Shown here: positions 40,301 through 48,637 of the stretch, piece by piece
Layout: the number at the start of each line of letters is the position of its first letter
How positions within the stretch are numbered: the first letter of the stretch is position 1
Source of the DNA: Hydrogenophilales bacterium 16-64-46
GTDB lineage: Bacteria; Pseudomonadota; Gammaproteobacteria; Burkholderiales; Thiobacillaceae
Reading direction: 5' to 3'
Length of the DNA: 64,000 bases
Assembly (NCBI GenBank): GCA_002281775.1
Contig: NCGY01000004.1
Span: 1 to 64,000, forward strand
Made by a program: the position numbers and the translations under genes
The notes under the pieces: generated by a model
What the model was told of the DNA's origin: nothing
Database searches by the model: none
What the model saw: the letters and a program-made list of their open reading frames with translations, nothing else

Positions 40301-41707
40301 ATGACAGAGCAAGTGACACCATCAGCACGCGGGGCCCTGAGGCCCCGCGTGTTCATTTCGGCAGCACATAAATCCTCCGGCAAGACGACCCTAACGCTGG
40401 GGCTGGCGGCGGCTCTGACCGCACGTGGCCATGCGGTGCAGACGTTCAAGAAGGGGCCGGACTACATCGACCCCTTGTGGCACGGCATGGCCAGCGGCCG
40501 CCGCTGCTATAACCTCGACTTTCACATGATGACGCGCGACGAGATCGACGCGCGTTTCGCCCTGGCCTCGGAGGCCGCCCGTGTCAGCCTCATCGAGGGC
40601 AACAAGGGACTTTACGACGGACTCGACCTCGACGGCAGCAACAGCAACGCCGCGCTTGCCAAGCAACTCCAGGCACCGGTGGTGCTGGTGATCGATGCGC
40701 GCGGCATGACGCGTGGCGTGGCCCCGCTCATCCTGGGCTATCAGGCATTCGATCCCGAGGTAAAAATTGCCGGTGTCATCCTCAACCAGCTCGGCGGCAG
40801 CCGGCACGAATCCAAGCTGCGCGCAGTGATCGAGCATTACACGGCAGCGCGCGTGATCGGCGCGGTGCAGTTCGACACCCAACTCCAGATTGCCGAACGT
40901 CATCTGGGGCTGGTGCCGGCCAACGAGGCGGAGGCTGCGCTGGCACGCATAGCCGGTGTGGCCAAGGCGGTGGCCGCACAGGTAGACCTGGATGCCCTGC
41001 TGGCCATCGCCGATGCCGCTCCGGCATGGACCCAGGCTGCACCTGCGGGAGATGAGCCCGTCAACAGCCGTTTGCGCATCGCCATCGCGCAGGACGCCGC
41101 CTTCGGGTTTTACTACGGCGAAGACCTCGACACACTCGCACGCACGGTCGAACTCGTCCCTTTAGATACCCTGCATGACCGCGCCCTGCCCGAGGTCGAC
41201 GGCCTCGTCATCGGCGGCGGTTTTCCCGAGATGTTCATGGATGCGCTGTCAGACAACATCTCGCTGCGAGCCGACATCCGCCGCCGGATCGAGGCCGGCC
41301 TGCCCACCTACGCGGAATGCGGCGGCCTGATGTACCTCTCGCGCAGCCTGGCCTACCAGGGCCATTGCCGCGACATGGTGGGCGTGGTGCCGGGTGACAC
41401 GCGCATGCACGCGCGGCCGGTCGGACGGGGCTATGCCCGGTTGCAACCGACGGGGGAGGACCGCTGGGGCGAGTTTGCGGTCATCCCCGCGCACGAGTTC
41501 CACTATTCCAGCCTCGACAACCTGCCTGCCGACGCCCGCTATGCCTATAAGGTGCTGCGTGGCCACGGCATCGACGGCACACACGACGGCTACCAGGCGC
41601 ACAATCTCCTTGCTGGCTACGTGCACCGGCGCGGGTCCGGCGCGCAGGGCTGGATAGACCCTTTCTTGCATCAAGTGAGCGCGCGCAAGGCGCGGCTCGC
41701 CGCCTGA
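40301..41707 (+). CDS. dsrN: DsrN, siroheme amidase (cobyrinic acid a,c-diamide synthase-like)
   Basis: A glutamine-dependent amidotransferase of the CbiA family, 468 aa, that amidates siroheme for DsrAB. It has a P-loop AAHKSSGKTTLTLG near the N-terminus, TFKKGPDYIDP, and a class I glutaminase domain with the Cys in YAECGGLMYLS and a C-terminal His (HEFHYS). It sits between the membrane-complex genes and dsrR/cysG, so cofactor supply is encoded with the enzyme. Confidence 0.94.
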   Translation: MTEQVTPSARGALRPRVFISAAHKSSGKTTLTLGLAAALTARGHAVQTFKKGPDYIDPLWHGMASGRRCYNLDFHMMTRDEIDARFALASEAARVSLIEGNKGLYDGLDLDGSNSNAALAKQLQAPVVLVIDARGMTRGVAPLILGYQAFDPEVKIAGVILNQLGGSRHESKLRAVIEHYTAARVIGAVQFDTQLQIAERHLGLVPANEAEAALARIAGVAKAVAAQVDLDALLAIADAAPAWTQAAPAGDEPVNSRLRIAIAQDAAFGFYYGEDLDTLARTVELVPLDTLHDRALPEVDGLVIGGGFPEMFMDALSDNISLRADIRRRIEAGLPTYAECGGLMYLSRSLAYQGHCRDMVGVVPGDTRMHARPVGRGYARLQPTGEDRWGEFAVIPAHEFHYSSLDNLPADARYAYKVLRGHGIDGTHDGYQAHNLLAGYVHRRGSGAQGWIDPFLHQVSARKARLAA

Positions 41708-41736
41708 ATCCATCCGAACGAATCAAGAGGACTGCC

Positions 41737-42063
41737 ATGATCAAGATCACCGATGCCGCTGCCGAACAAATCCGGCGCGCCAACAACAACCCCGATGTCT
41801 TCGACCTGATCCTGCGTGTTGCCGCCTATCAGGAAGAAGACGGTAGCGTGAATTACGGCATGGGTTTCGATTCCGAACGCGCCGACGACGAGCACCTCAT
41901 CGTCAACAAGATCGAGCTTCTGATCGCCCCGGCGTCGACGCCCTACCTGCAGGGGGTGACGCTCGATTTCGTCGAAATGTCGCCCGGCGACATGCGCTTC
42001 ATTTTCATCCCGCCGTACTCTCAGGACGACGCAGCCGAGGGTGATGCACCCGCTGCGGAATAA
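41737..42063 (+). CDS. dsrR: DsrR, cysteine-free IscA-like protein
   Basis: A 108-aa A-type Fe-S carrier fold (IKITDAAAEQIRRA; YGMGFDSERADDE). It has none of the three Fe-S ligand cysteines, in fact no Cys at all. This is a known hallmark of DsrR, which affects dsr expression after transcription in Allochromatium. The acidic C-terminal tail is extra. It lies 3 bases before cysG. Confidence 0.93.
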   Translation: MIKITDAAAEQIRRANNNPDVFDLILRVAAYQEEDGSVNYGMGFDSERADDEHLIVNKIELLIAPASTPYLQGVTLDFVEMSPGDMRFIFIPPYSQDDAAEGDAPAAE

Positions 42064-42066
42064 GCC

Positions 42067-43506
42067 ATGAACTACCTGCCCATTTTCCTGGATCTGCGTG
42101 GCCGGCACTGCCTGGTCGTCGGCGGCTGTGAAACCTCGGCGCGCAAGGCCGAACTGCTGTTGCGGGCGGGCGCGCGCGTCGATGTGGTCGCGCCCGGCCT
42201 GCATGACGCCTGGTCTCGGGTGCCGCACGCCGACCGGGTGCAGCGCGTCGCCGATCAGTTCAGTCCGGCCCTGCTCGACGGCAAGGACGTGGTCCTCATC
42301 ATCGAGGATAGCGTGCTGATCGCGCAGGCCATCGTCGACGCCGCGCGCGCGCGCCACATTCCAGTCAACGTCGCCGACAAACCCGCGCTGTGCAGCTTCA
42401 TCCTGCCGTCTATCATCGACCGGTCGCCGATCATGGTCGCGGTGTCGTCGGGCGGCGAATCGCCGGTGCTCGCGCGCATGTTGCGTGCCCGGCTGGAAAC
42501 TCTGGTGCCTGCCGCTTACGGCCGGCTCGCCACGCTCGCGTCGCGCGCCAAGGATCGTGTGCGGGCTGCGGTCAAACCCGAACAGCGTCGCGCCTTCTGG
42601 GAAAAAGTCTTCCTCTCGCCCGTGGCGGAAATGGTCTTTTCCGGTCGCGAGGCCGAAGCCGAGAAACAGCTGGAAGCGATGATAGCCAATGCCGCCACCC
42701 ACGACATCAGCCGCGGCGAGGTCTACCTCGTCGGTGCCGGTCCGGGCAACCCCGACCTGCTGACCTTTCGCGCGCTGCGCCTGATGCAGCAGGCCGACGT
42801 GATCGTCCACGACCGTCTCGTCTCGCAGCCCATTCTCGACATGTGCCGCCGCGACGCCGAGCGCATCTACGTCGGCAAGGAACGCGACGACCACGCCGTG
42901 CCGCAGGACCAGATCAACCTGCTGCTCGTCAAGCTCGCCAAGGAAGGCAAGCGCACCCTGCGGCTCAAGGGCGGCGACCCCTTCATCTTCGGCCGCGGCG
43001 GTGAGGAGATCGAAACCCTGGTCGAACACGGCGTGCCCTTCCAGGTCGTGCCTGGCATCACTGCGGCGGCGGGCGTGGCGTCCTACGCCGGCATTCCGCT
43101 CACCCACCGCGACTACGCGCAGTCGGTGTCCTTCGTCACCGGGCACCTGAAGGACAACACCTTCAACCTCAACTGGGAAGGCATCGCCCGCCATGACCAG
43201 ACCATCGTCATCTACATGGGGCTGAAGGGCCTGCCATTGCTGTGCGATGCGCTGGTGAAACATGGTCTGGAGCCCAGCACGCCGGCGGCCATTGTCCAGC
43301 ACGGTACCCTGCCCACCCAGCGCGTCATCACCGGAGACCTGTCCAGCCTGACCGCGCTGGCCGAGGCGGCCAAGCTCAAGGCCCCGACACTCATCATCGT
43401 CGGCAACGTCGTCAAGCTGCGCGAAAAACTGGGCTGGTTCCACCCCGAAACCCACGGCGAACAGGCGCACCGCACGCCGCTCGAAGCGCCCGATCACCTG
43501 CGCTGA
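42067..43506 (+). CDS. cysG: Siroheme synthase (trifunctional)
   Basis: A 479-aa fusion. The N-terminal domain is precorrin-2 dehydrogenase/sirohydrochlorin ferrochelatase ([17 protein letters not shown]; note Cys in the usual GGG loop). The C-terminal domain is uroporphyrinogen III methyltransferase ([31 protein letters not shown]). It makes the siroheme needed by DsrAB and is the last recognisable gene of the dsr operon. Confidence 0.96.
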   Translation: MNYLPIFLDLRGRHCLVVGGCETSARKAELLLRAGARVDVVAPGLHDAWSRVPHADRVQRVADQFSPALLDGKDVVLIIEDSVLIAQAIVDAARARHIPVNVADKPALCSFILPSIIDRSPIMVAVSSGGESPVLARMLRARLETLVPAAYGRLATLASRAKDRVRAAVKPEQRRAFWEKVFLSPVAEMVFSGREAEAEKQLEAMIANAATHDISRGEVYLVGAGPGNPDLLTFRALRLMQQADVIVHDRLVSQPILDMCRRDAERIYVGKERDDHAVPQDQINLLLVKLAKEGKRTLRLKGGDPFIFGRGGEEIETLVEHGVPFQVVPGITAAAGVASYAGIPLTHRDYAQSVSFVTGHLKDNTFNLNWEGIARHDQTIVIYMGLKGLPLLCDALVKHGLEPSTPAAIVQHGTLPTQRVITGDLSSLTALAEAAKLKAPTLIIVGNVVKLREKLGWFHPETHGEQAHRTPLEAPDHLR

Positions 43507-43508
43507 GC

Positions 43509-44330
43509 ATGCCCCGGCCGCAGTCTCGCCCGGCGCTCGATACGCATGAGGCCGTGGAGGCGCAGGCGGCACAGATGCGGCTCGGCGGCCGCCACATCGC
43601 CCCTGTTCTCTGGCGCGGCGAAGCCGCCTGGCTCAAGCTGGCCGTGCCGCAACCGCCCGCCTGGCGCTACCAGTTACTCGCCGGTGCGGCCAGATCGCTG
43701 GGGCAGCCCGCCATGCAGGCAGTGCGGCCGCACGGGGGCAGCCTGGGCCTTCGCATCGAGGCGCGCCGCATCCGCGCGCTGGGGGCTGCCCGACTGCGCA
43801 CACCCGTCATCCTCGACGAAGACGATGAGTGGCTGCTGTTGTCTGACTTGGGCCAGCTCACGCTCGAATCGCTGATTCGGCACACGAACGCTGCCGAGCA
43901 GATGCAATGGTGGCAGCGCGGGGCGGATTACATCCTGCAGGCGCATCACGCCGACCAGTATCTCAGCCAGGCCTTTGCGCGCAATTTCGTGTGGTGCGAC
44001 GAAGCAGGGCTGGGCGCGCTCGATTTCGAGGACGACGCGCTATCGGCCATGCCGCTCGCTGACGCGCAGGTGCGCGACTGGTTGCCGTATCTGTTTTCCA
44101 CGGCGATATATTTCGAGGATCGCCTGCCCGTATTGTGTTCGGCGCTGGACGAGCGGATTCAGCAAGAAGCTCCAGCTGTGCGCAGCGGCCTCGCAACCGC
44201 CCTGCGGCGCACCGCGTGGCTGCGCGCGGCGCGCTGGCTGCCGGCGCGGATGCAGCACACCGACGTGCGCAAGACCCGCTGCTTTGGGGATTTTGCCCAC
44301 CTGACGACGCAGCGATTGCCGCGAACGTAA
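43509..44330 (+). CDS. Unknown protein after cysG, possibly kinase-fold
   Basis: A 273-aa protein starting 2 bases after the cysG stop, so likely part of the dsr transcript. ILQAHHADQYLSQAFARNF followed by LGALDFEDD resembles the catalytic-loop and DFE/DFG region of Kdo/Bud32-type small-molecule kinases. However, no clear ATP-loop or classical HxD-x4-N was found. In other organisms dsrS, of unknown function, occupies a similar position; I cannot confirm homology. The C-terminus is rich in Arg and Trp. Function unknown. Confidence 0.65.
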   Translation: MPRPQSRPALDTHEAVEAQAAQMRLGGRHIAPVLWRGEAAWLKLAVPQPPAWRYQLLAGAARSLGQPAMQAVRPHGGSLGLRIEARRIRALGAARLRTPVILDEDDEWLLLSDLGQLTLESLIRHTNAAEQMQWWQRGADYILQAHHADQYLSQAFARNFVWCDEAGLGALDFEDDALSAMPLADAQVRDWLPYLFSTAIYFEDRLPVLCSALDERIQQEAPAVRSGLATALRRTAWLRAARWLPARMQHTDVRKTRCFGDFAHLTTQRLPRT

Positions 44331-44331
44331 T

Positions 44332-46026
44332 TCAGTGCGATGCCGCCGGATCCAGGCCAGCTTCCACATGCTGCATCATGCTGCGCGCCAGTTCGCGTTC
44401 GCCTTCGAGCACATCCACGCCATGTTCACGGCGCAGCAGGTCAGCCTCTTCCGCGTTATGGCTGCGCGCCACCACGTGAATGCGCGGGTTCAGGGTGCGG
44501 GCGATCTCGATCATCTTGCGCGCCTCGAAGGTGTCGGGTGTGGCAATCACCAGCATCTGCGCCCGCGCAACGTGCGCCTGGATCAGTACGGCCGCATCGG
44601 TCGCGTCACCCGCCACGGCATGCATGCCCCGTGCGCGCAGGGCCTCCACTGCCTCGCGCTGCTGCTCGGCAATTACGCACAGGGTTCCGTTCCTGGCCAG
44701 TGATTCAGCAATATGCCGGCCCACCCGGCCATAGCCCACCAGCACCACATGGTGGGTCAAGGTTTCCGATGGCAGGGTGGCGGGCAATTCAGCGAGCGGG
44801 TCATCGCGTGTCTCCAGCCGGCGATAAAGCTGCGAGCGCGTGCGCAACCAGCCCTGCAAGGGCTCGATTGCGCTGAACAGCAGCGGATTGAGGGCAATCG
44901 AAATCAGCGCACCGGCGAGTATCAGGCTTTGCCCTTCGTCGGGCAGCACGCCCAGCGCCACGCCCAGGCCCACCAGAATGAACGAGAACTCGCCGATCTG
45001 CGCGAGGCTGGCCGACACCGTGAGCGCCGTGCCCAGCGGGTAGCGTAGTGCCAGCACCAGCAGGGCCGCCGCCAGCGATTTGCCGAACACGATGATGGCC
45101 ACCACCGCCAGCACGCGCAGCGGCTCTTCCACCAGAATGTTCGGGTCGAACAGCATCCCCACCGACACGAAAAAAAGCACAGCAAATGCATCGCGCAGCG
45201 GCAGCGATTCTTCCGCCGCGCGATAGGCCAGCGAGGATTCGCGCAGCACCATGCCGGCGAAGAAGGCCCCCAGGGCGAACGACACCCCGAACAGGGCAGA
45301 CGACCCGTAGGCAATGCCCAGCGCCGCAGCCACCACGCAAAGCGTGAACAGTTCCCGCGAGCCCGTGCGCGCCACCTGCCACAACAGCCAGGGGAACAGA
45401 CGGCGGCCGCCCACCAGCATCAGCGCAATGAACAGTGCCACCTGGGCCAGGGTTAGCCCCAGCGTCACCAGCAGCGATTCATCCGGAGCCGCGCGCCCCG
45501 CCGACATGCTCGCCAGAGGCGGCAGCAGCACCAGCACCAGCACCATCACCAGGTCTTCCACCACCAGCCAGCCCACCGCGATGCGGCCATTGGGCGTATC
45601 CAGCGCCCCCCGGCTTTCCAGCGCCTTCAGCAGCACCACCGTACTGGCCACTGAAAGCGCCAGACCAAACACAATGCCGGCCATCAGGTCCCAGCCCCAG
45701 AATGTGGCGAGGCTCCAGCCCATGGCCGTGGCCGTGGCAATCTGCACCACCGCACCCGGCAGGGCAATCTTCTTCACCGACATCAGATCGTCGAGCGAAA
45801 AATGCAGGCCCACGCCAAACATCAGCAGCATCACGCCGATCTCCGCGAGCTGGCCAGCCAGTGCGGTATCCGCCACAAACCCCGGCGTATAGGGCCCCAG
45901 CAGTATCCCGGCGAGCAAATACCCCACCAGTGCAGGCAGGCGCAGCTTGGCCGCGGCGAATCCGAAAACCAGCGCCAGACCGAATGCGGCAGCAAGGGTG
46001 GTGATGAGTTCGACGTTGTGCGGCAT
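44332..46026 (-). CDS. CPA2-type cation:proton antiporter with RCK domain (KefB/YbaL family)
   Basis: A 564-aa inner-membrane protein. About twelve transmembrane segments (residues 1-390) begin LITTLAAAFGLALVFGF and LVGYLLAGILLGPYTPGF, the family signature. A cytosolic TrkA-N domain follows (HHVVLVGYGRVGRHIAESL, about residue 420), which binds NAD(H) or nucleotides and gates transport. YbaL-like length. The ATG at 46026 is chosen because it gives the normal N-terminus; upstream extension is not coding-like. It probably exports K+ or Na+ in exchange for H+. Confidence 0.92.
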   Translation of the reverse strand: MPHNVELITTLAAAFGLALVFGFAAAKLRLPALVGYLLAGILLGPYTPGFVADTALAGQLAEIGVMLLMFGVGLHFSLDDLMSVKKIALPGAVVQIATATAMGWSLATFWGWDLMAGIVFGLALSVASTVVLLKALESRGALDTPNGRIAVGWLVVEDLVMVLVLVLLPPLASMSAGRAAPDESLLVTLGLTLAQVALFIALMLVGGRRLFPWLLWQVARTGSRELFTLCVVAAALGIAYGSSALFGVSFALGAFFAGMVLRESSLAYRAAEESLPLRDAFAVLFFVSVGMLFDPNILVEEPLRVLAVVAIIVFGKSLAAALLVLALRYPLGTALTVSASLAQIGEFSFILVGLGVALGVLPDEGQSLILAGALISIALNPLLFSAIEPLQGWLRTRSQLYRRLETRDDPLAELPATLPSETLTHHVVLVGYGRVGRHIAESLARNGTLCVIAEQQREAVEALRARGMHAVAGDATDAAVLIQAHVARAQMLVIATPDTFEARKMIEIARTLNPRIHVVARSHNAEEADLLRREHGVDVLEGERELARSMMQHVEAGLDPAASH

Positions 46027-46207
46027 AAGGCAAACCGGCTTGCGCGCCGGCATGGTGGAAACGAATGGGGTACTCCGAGTGTACCGGACAGCAGCGTGAT
46101 CATTTGCCCGGAAGCAACCCGGTTGGGTGCGCTCATGCCAGCAATCGACGACAATGCTGCGTGCGTTATCTTTGATAACGCCGCAGCTCAATTCAGGAGA
46201 TCCATCC

Positions 46208-46942
46208 ATGCGCATGACCACCCCGTTTCGCACCCTTGCCGCGCTTGCCCTCACTCTGGGTACCTTGCATGCCCACGCTCAGGCGGGTCGCTATTACGAT
46301 CCGAGCAACGCTGCCAGCACAACCGGCCTCACCAATGGATACGAACAGTTCCGCACCATCGGCTGTCCGGGCCGCGAGCTCTTCGGCACACCCTGCACCG
46401 TCGCCGACGAGGATGGCGACGGCGTGCCCGATCTCCAGGACAAATGCCCCGCAATTGCAGCGCGCACGCCGGATGGCTGCCCGGACGCCGCGCCTGTCCC
46501 AGCCGCGCCGGCAACGCCCGTGCCCGCGCCTGCTGCCGTCGTGCCCGTGGAACCTGTGGCACCCGTTGCGCCTCCCGTGCCCGCTGCCCCGGTCGTCGTG
46601 CCCGACACACTCGTGCTCACCGGCGTCACCTTCGACAACGACCAGGCCACCCTGCGTCCCGACGCCGTCGCCATCCTCGACCGCGCCGCCCTCACCCTGC
46701 AGCAGTGGGGCAACGTCAAGGTCGAAGTAGCCGGCCACACCGACAGTTGGAGCGACGACGCGCACAACCTCAACTTGTCGCAGCGCCGCGCAGAAACCGT
46801 GCGTGCCTACCTCATCGGCCGGGGCGTGGCTGCCGACCGCCTGAGCGCCCGGGGCTATGGTGAATCACGTCCCATCGCCGACAACGCAACGGAAATCGGC
46901 CGAGCACAGAACCGTCGGGTGGAACTGGTGCCGCTGCGATAA
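46208..46942 (+). CDS. OmpA-family lipoprotein-like/outer-membrane peptidoglycan-binding protein
   Basis: A 244-aa protein with a signal peptide (FRTLAALALTLGTLHAHAQA). A thrombospondin type 3-like calcium motif (DEDGDGVPDLQDKCP) precedes a Pro/Ala-rich linker (about residues 95-135) and an OmpA C-terminal domain. The peptidoglycan-binding features GVTFDNDQATL, HTDSWSDDAHNLNLSQRRA and NRRVELVPLR are clear. It lacks an N-terminal beta-barrel of normal size. It is similar in its second half to the protein at 59631-60899. A strong terminator follows. Confidence 0.9.
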   Translation: MRMTTPFRTLAALALTLGTLHAHAQAGRYYDPSNAASTTGLTNGYEQFRTIGCPGRELFGTPCTVADEDGDGVPDLQDKCPAIAARTPDGCPDAAPVPAAPATPVPAPAAVVPVEPVAPVAPPVPAAPVVVPDTLVLTGVTFDNDQATLRPDAVAILDRAALTLQQWGNVKVEVAGHTDSWSDDAHNLNLSQRRAETVRAYLIGRGVAADRLSARGYGESRPIADNATEIGRAQNRRVELVPLR

Positions 46943-46960
46943 GCGCACCGCGAGATGAAT

Positions 46961-46988
46961 GAAAACGGGGGCTTCGGCCCCCGTTTTC
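46961..46988 (+). terminator. Terminator after the OmpA-like gene
   Basis: GAAAACGGGGGC (46961-46972) pairs perfectly with GCCCCCGTTTTC (46977-46988) around a TTCG tetraloop. The A-rich and T-rich ends make it usable on both strands. Confidence 0.88.
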
Positions 46989-47074
46989 ATTGCGGGTGAA
47001 TATCGTGGTGCAGGGTGGGGTGAAGCGTGTGGAAGGGGGGCAGCATGCCTTGCTGCGATGAAAATCGCTGGTGT

Positions 47075-47151
47075 TTTTAACGCCGAGCATAAGCCGCGGC
47101 CGCGCTGGAGCGAAGCGGAGGCGTGGACGTCGGCTTGATGCACAGGTTAGA
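47075..47151 (-). other. Integron attC (59-base element)-like site
   Basis: On the minus strand the site runs from R'' TCTAACC (47145-47151) to R' GTTAAAA (47075-47081). The L arms CGGCTTGATGC (47131-47141, plus) and GCATAAGCCG (47087-47096, plus) are complementary except for one extrahelical base, the hallmark of attC. The 77-base length is normal. The stop codon of the adjacent broken gene lies inside R'', as is common in gene cassettes. R' fits GTTRRRY except its last base. Confidence 0.65.
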
Positions 47152-47732
47152 TTGCGACAGCGCCATACGCGACAACCGCTCCTGCGATGAAGAACCCAAA
47201 CGCTCCAAGAACCACCAGGATTGCCAGTGCGCGGGTGACCGCCCCAATTTGCTTGGACTTGGCACCGAACTCATTGCTAAAGCCCGCCTGCGAGAGGTAT
47301 GCCAAGGCCGTACCGATTGCAGAACTTGCGACCCCGCCAACAAAGAGAATCAGTGCCTTTGCTAAGCAGGTCATCAATGCAGGAGTGGCTGGCCATATGC
47401 CGCCGATGAACGCAAGAAGAGCTGCTGCAGCACCGCCATTAATCAGGATCGTTGCCTTTAGCGTGGCTTGGGCGGTTGATACCGTGGCGCGCAGCAACTC
47501 CAGATCAAACTCGTGAGAATACTGAGCTGCTAGAACCTTCGATGACAGCCACGCCTTGTGGGCTTACAGTGCGGCGTCTGACGACGCGACATCCTCTGGA
47601 GTTTCATTGACGATTCTCTCGAGGTCTGCCGCAAAGGCTTCCAAGTGACTGAACACTAATTTGCTCCAAGCCATCAGCCTTGGCCTTTGCGACGGCGCCG
47701 GAGAATGTTGCAGTGACTTCCTTTGCTTTCAT
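47147..47732 (-). pseudogene. Decayed integron-cassette gene for a small membrane protein
   Basis: An intact stretch of 116 codons (47147-47497) encodes a protein with four hydrophobic segments. It starts within a longer open frame whose upstream part reads AAQYSHEFDLELLRATV. That frame is cut by TAA at 47564-47566 but continues as MAWSKLVFSHLEAFAADLERI from 47674. The likely original start is the ATG at 47732, in another frame, 4 bases after the cassette junction. So the gene has one nonsense mutation and probably one frameshift. Membrane proteins with a similar ILINGGAA(A/V)ALLAF segment occur in integron cassettes, as I recall. Function unknown. Confidence 0.6.
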
Positions 47733-47735
47733 AGC

Positions 47736-47752
47736 ACCTAACGTAATTTAGA
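47736..47752 (-). other. attI-like cassette insertion junction
   Basis: On the minus strand TCTAAATTACGTTAGGT contains a perfect GTTRRRY core (GTTAGGT, 47736-47742) and an inverted partner TCTAAAT (47746-47752). The layout resembles the simple core of attI sites. It lies 4 bases before the cassette gene start and faces the possible integrase remnant. It could instead be the end of a lost attC. Confidence 0.45.
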
Positions 47753-47878
47753 CAGCACACTTTCCAGTTCACCATGCCGCCTAAATCAGGCAGGGCTGGT
47801 GGTGGTGTGCCGTAGCTGTTTGATTAAATTGAACTCCATGCCTTGCCCGCTGATATAGGCAAGCCTAAAAATTCACGG

Positions 47879-47983
47879 ATGAAAGTTCGCGCGGCATCTC
47901 GGGATACGCCCAGACAGCTTGACCGGATGTGGCCTGAAGCACGCCTGCGTCTGCCTGCGTTCAGCATCGAGCAGGCCCTGAAC
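47879..47983 (+). pseudogene. Possible N-terminal remnant of an integron integrase
   Basis: On the plus strand, divergent from the cassette, the translation SRDTPRQLDRMWPEARLRLP and then AFSIEQAL resembles the N-terminus of IntI proteins (pattern PxLLDxVRxxIRxxHYSxRTEQAY). About 35 codons remain before the narL-type gene end; the catalytic part is gone. Orientation and position next to an attI-like site fit, but the similarity is short and imperfect. The 240 bases 47753-47983 hold nothing else I recognise. Confidence 0.35.
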
Positions 47984-48637
47984 CTACCGTCCCCCCGGCG
48001 CGACCTTGTGCTCCACCGCAAACACCGCTGCTTCCACGCGTGAGGTCATGTTCAGCTTGGCGAGGATGTGCCGCACGTGCAGTTTGACGGTGTCGTGGCT
48101 GATGTCGAGGGTGCGGGCGATGGCCTTGTTGGATTCGCCGCGCGAGAGGTGGGTGAGGATTTCGCGTTCGCGCGGGGTGAGCGCGTCGAGCAGGGAGCTG
48201 GCGTCCTGGCCTTTCTGGTCGTAGAGCTTGACGAGTTTGGCGGTCATGGCGGGGGCGACGACGGTTTCGCCGCGCTGGGCACGCAGGATGGCGTCGACGA
48301 CTTCGTCGGGTTCCATGCTTTTCAGCAGATAGCCGTTGGCGCCGCTGCGCAGGGCGCGGGCGAGGTCGTCTTCGGCTTCTGACAGCGTGAGCATGAGGAT
48401 GGGCAGGTCGTAGCCTTCGGCGCGCAGTTGCTGCATGAGGGTGATGCCGTCGATGCCGGGCATGTTGAGGTCGAGCATGAGCACGTCGGGGCGGTGGGCG
48501 TTCAGCAGCATGCCGACTTCTTCCGGCTTGCCGGTGAAGGCGGTGACTTCGATGTGGCCGCTTTGCTCGAGCAGTTCGGCGAGGCCTTTGCGGAACAGGG
48601 TGTGGTCGTCGACGAGGATGATGCGGGTGTGACTCAT
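47984..48637 (-). CDS. NarL/UhpA-family response regulator
   Basis: A 217-aa two-component regulator. The receiver domain has an acidic pocket (ILVDDH), the phosphoacceptor Asp in VLMLDLNMPG, and switch residues MLT and K (YLLKS). The C-terminal LuxR-type helix-turn-helix is LTPREREILTHLSRG...NKAIARTLDISHDTVKLHVRHIL. Its start overlaps the kinase stop (ATGA). Target genes are unknown; nitrate or redox control is suggested only by the partner's similarity to NarX. Confidence 0.93.
   Translation of the reverse strand: MSHTRIILVDDHTLFRKGLAELLEQSGHIEVTAFTGKPEEVGMLLNAHRPDVLMLDLNMPGIDGITLMQQLRAEGYDLPILMLTLSEAEDDLARALRSGANGYLLKSMEPDEVVDAILRAQRGETVVAPAMTAKLVKLYDQKGQDASSLLDALTPREREILTHLSRGESNKAIARTLDISHDTVKLHVRHILAKLNMTSRVEAAVFAVEHKVAPGGR

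Noticed and set aside
41671..43572. 633-codon minus-strand frame opposite dsrR and cysG
   Set aside because: Typical antisense openness in GC-rich genes; no domain resemblance, and both plus-strand genes are unmistakable.
46990..47074. Gene in the gap after the OmpA-like terminator
   Set aside because: No coding pattern with a start and ribosome-binding site was found; only flanking sequence of the attC-like site.
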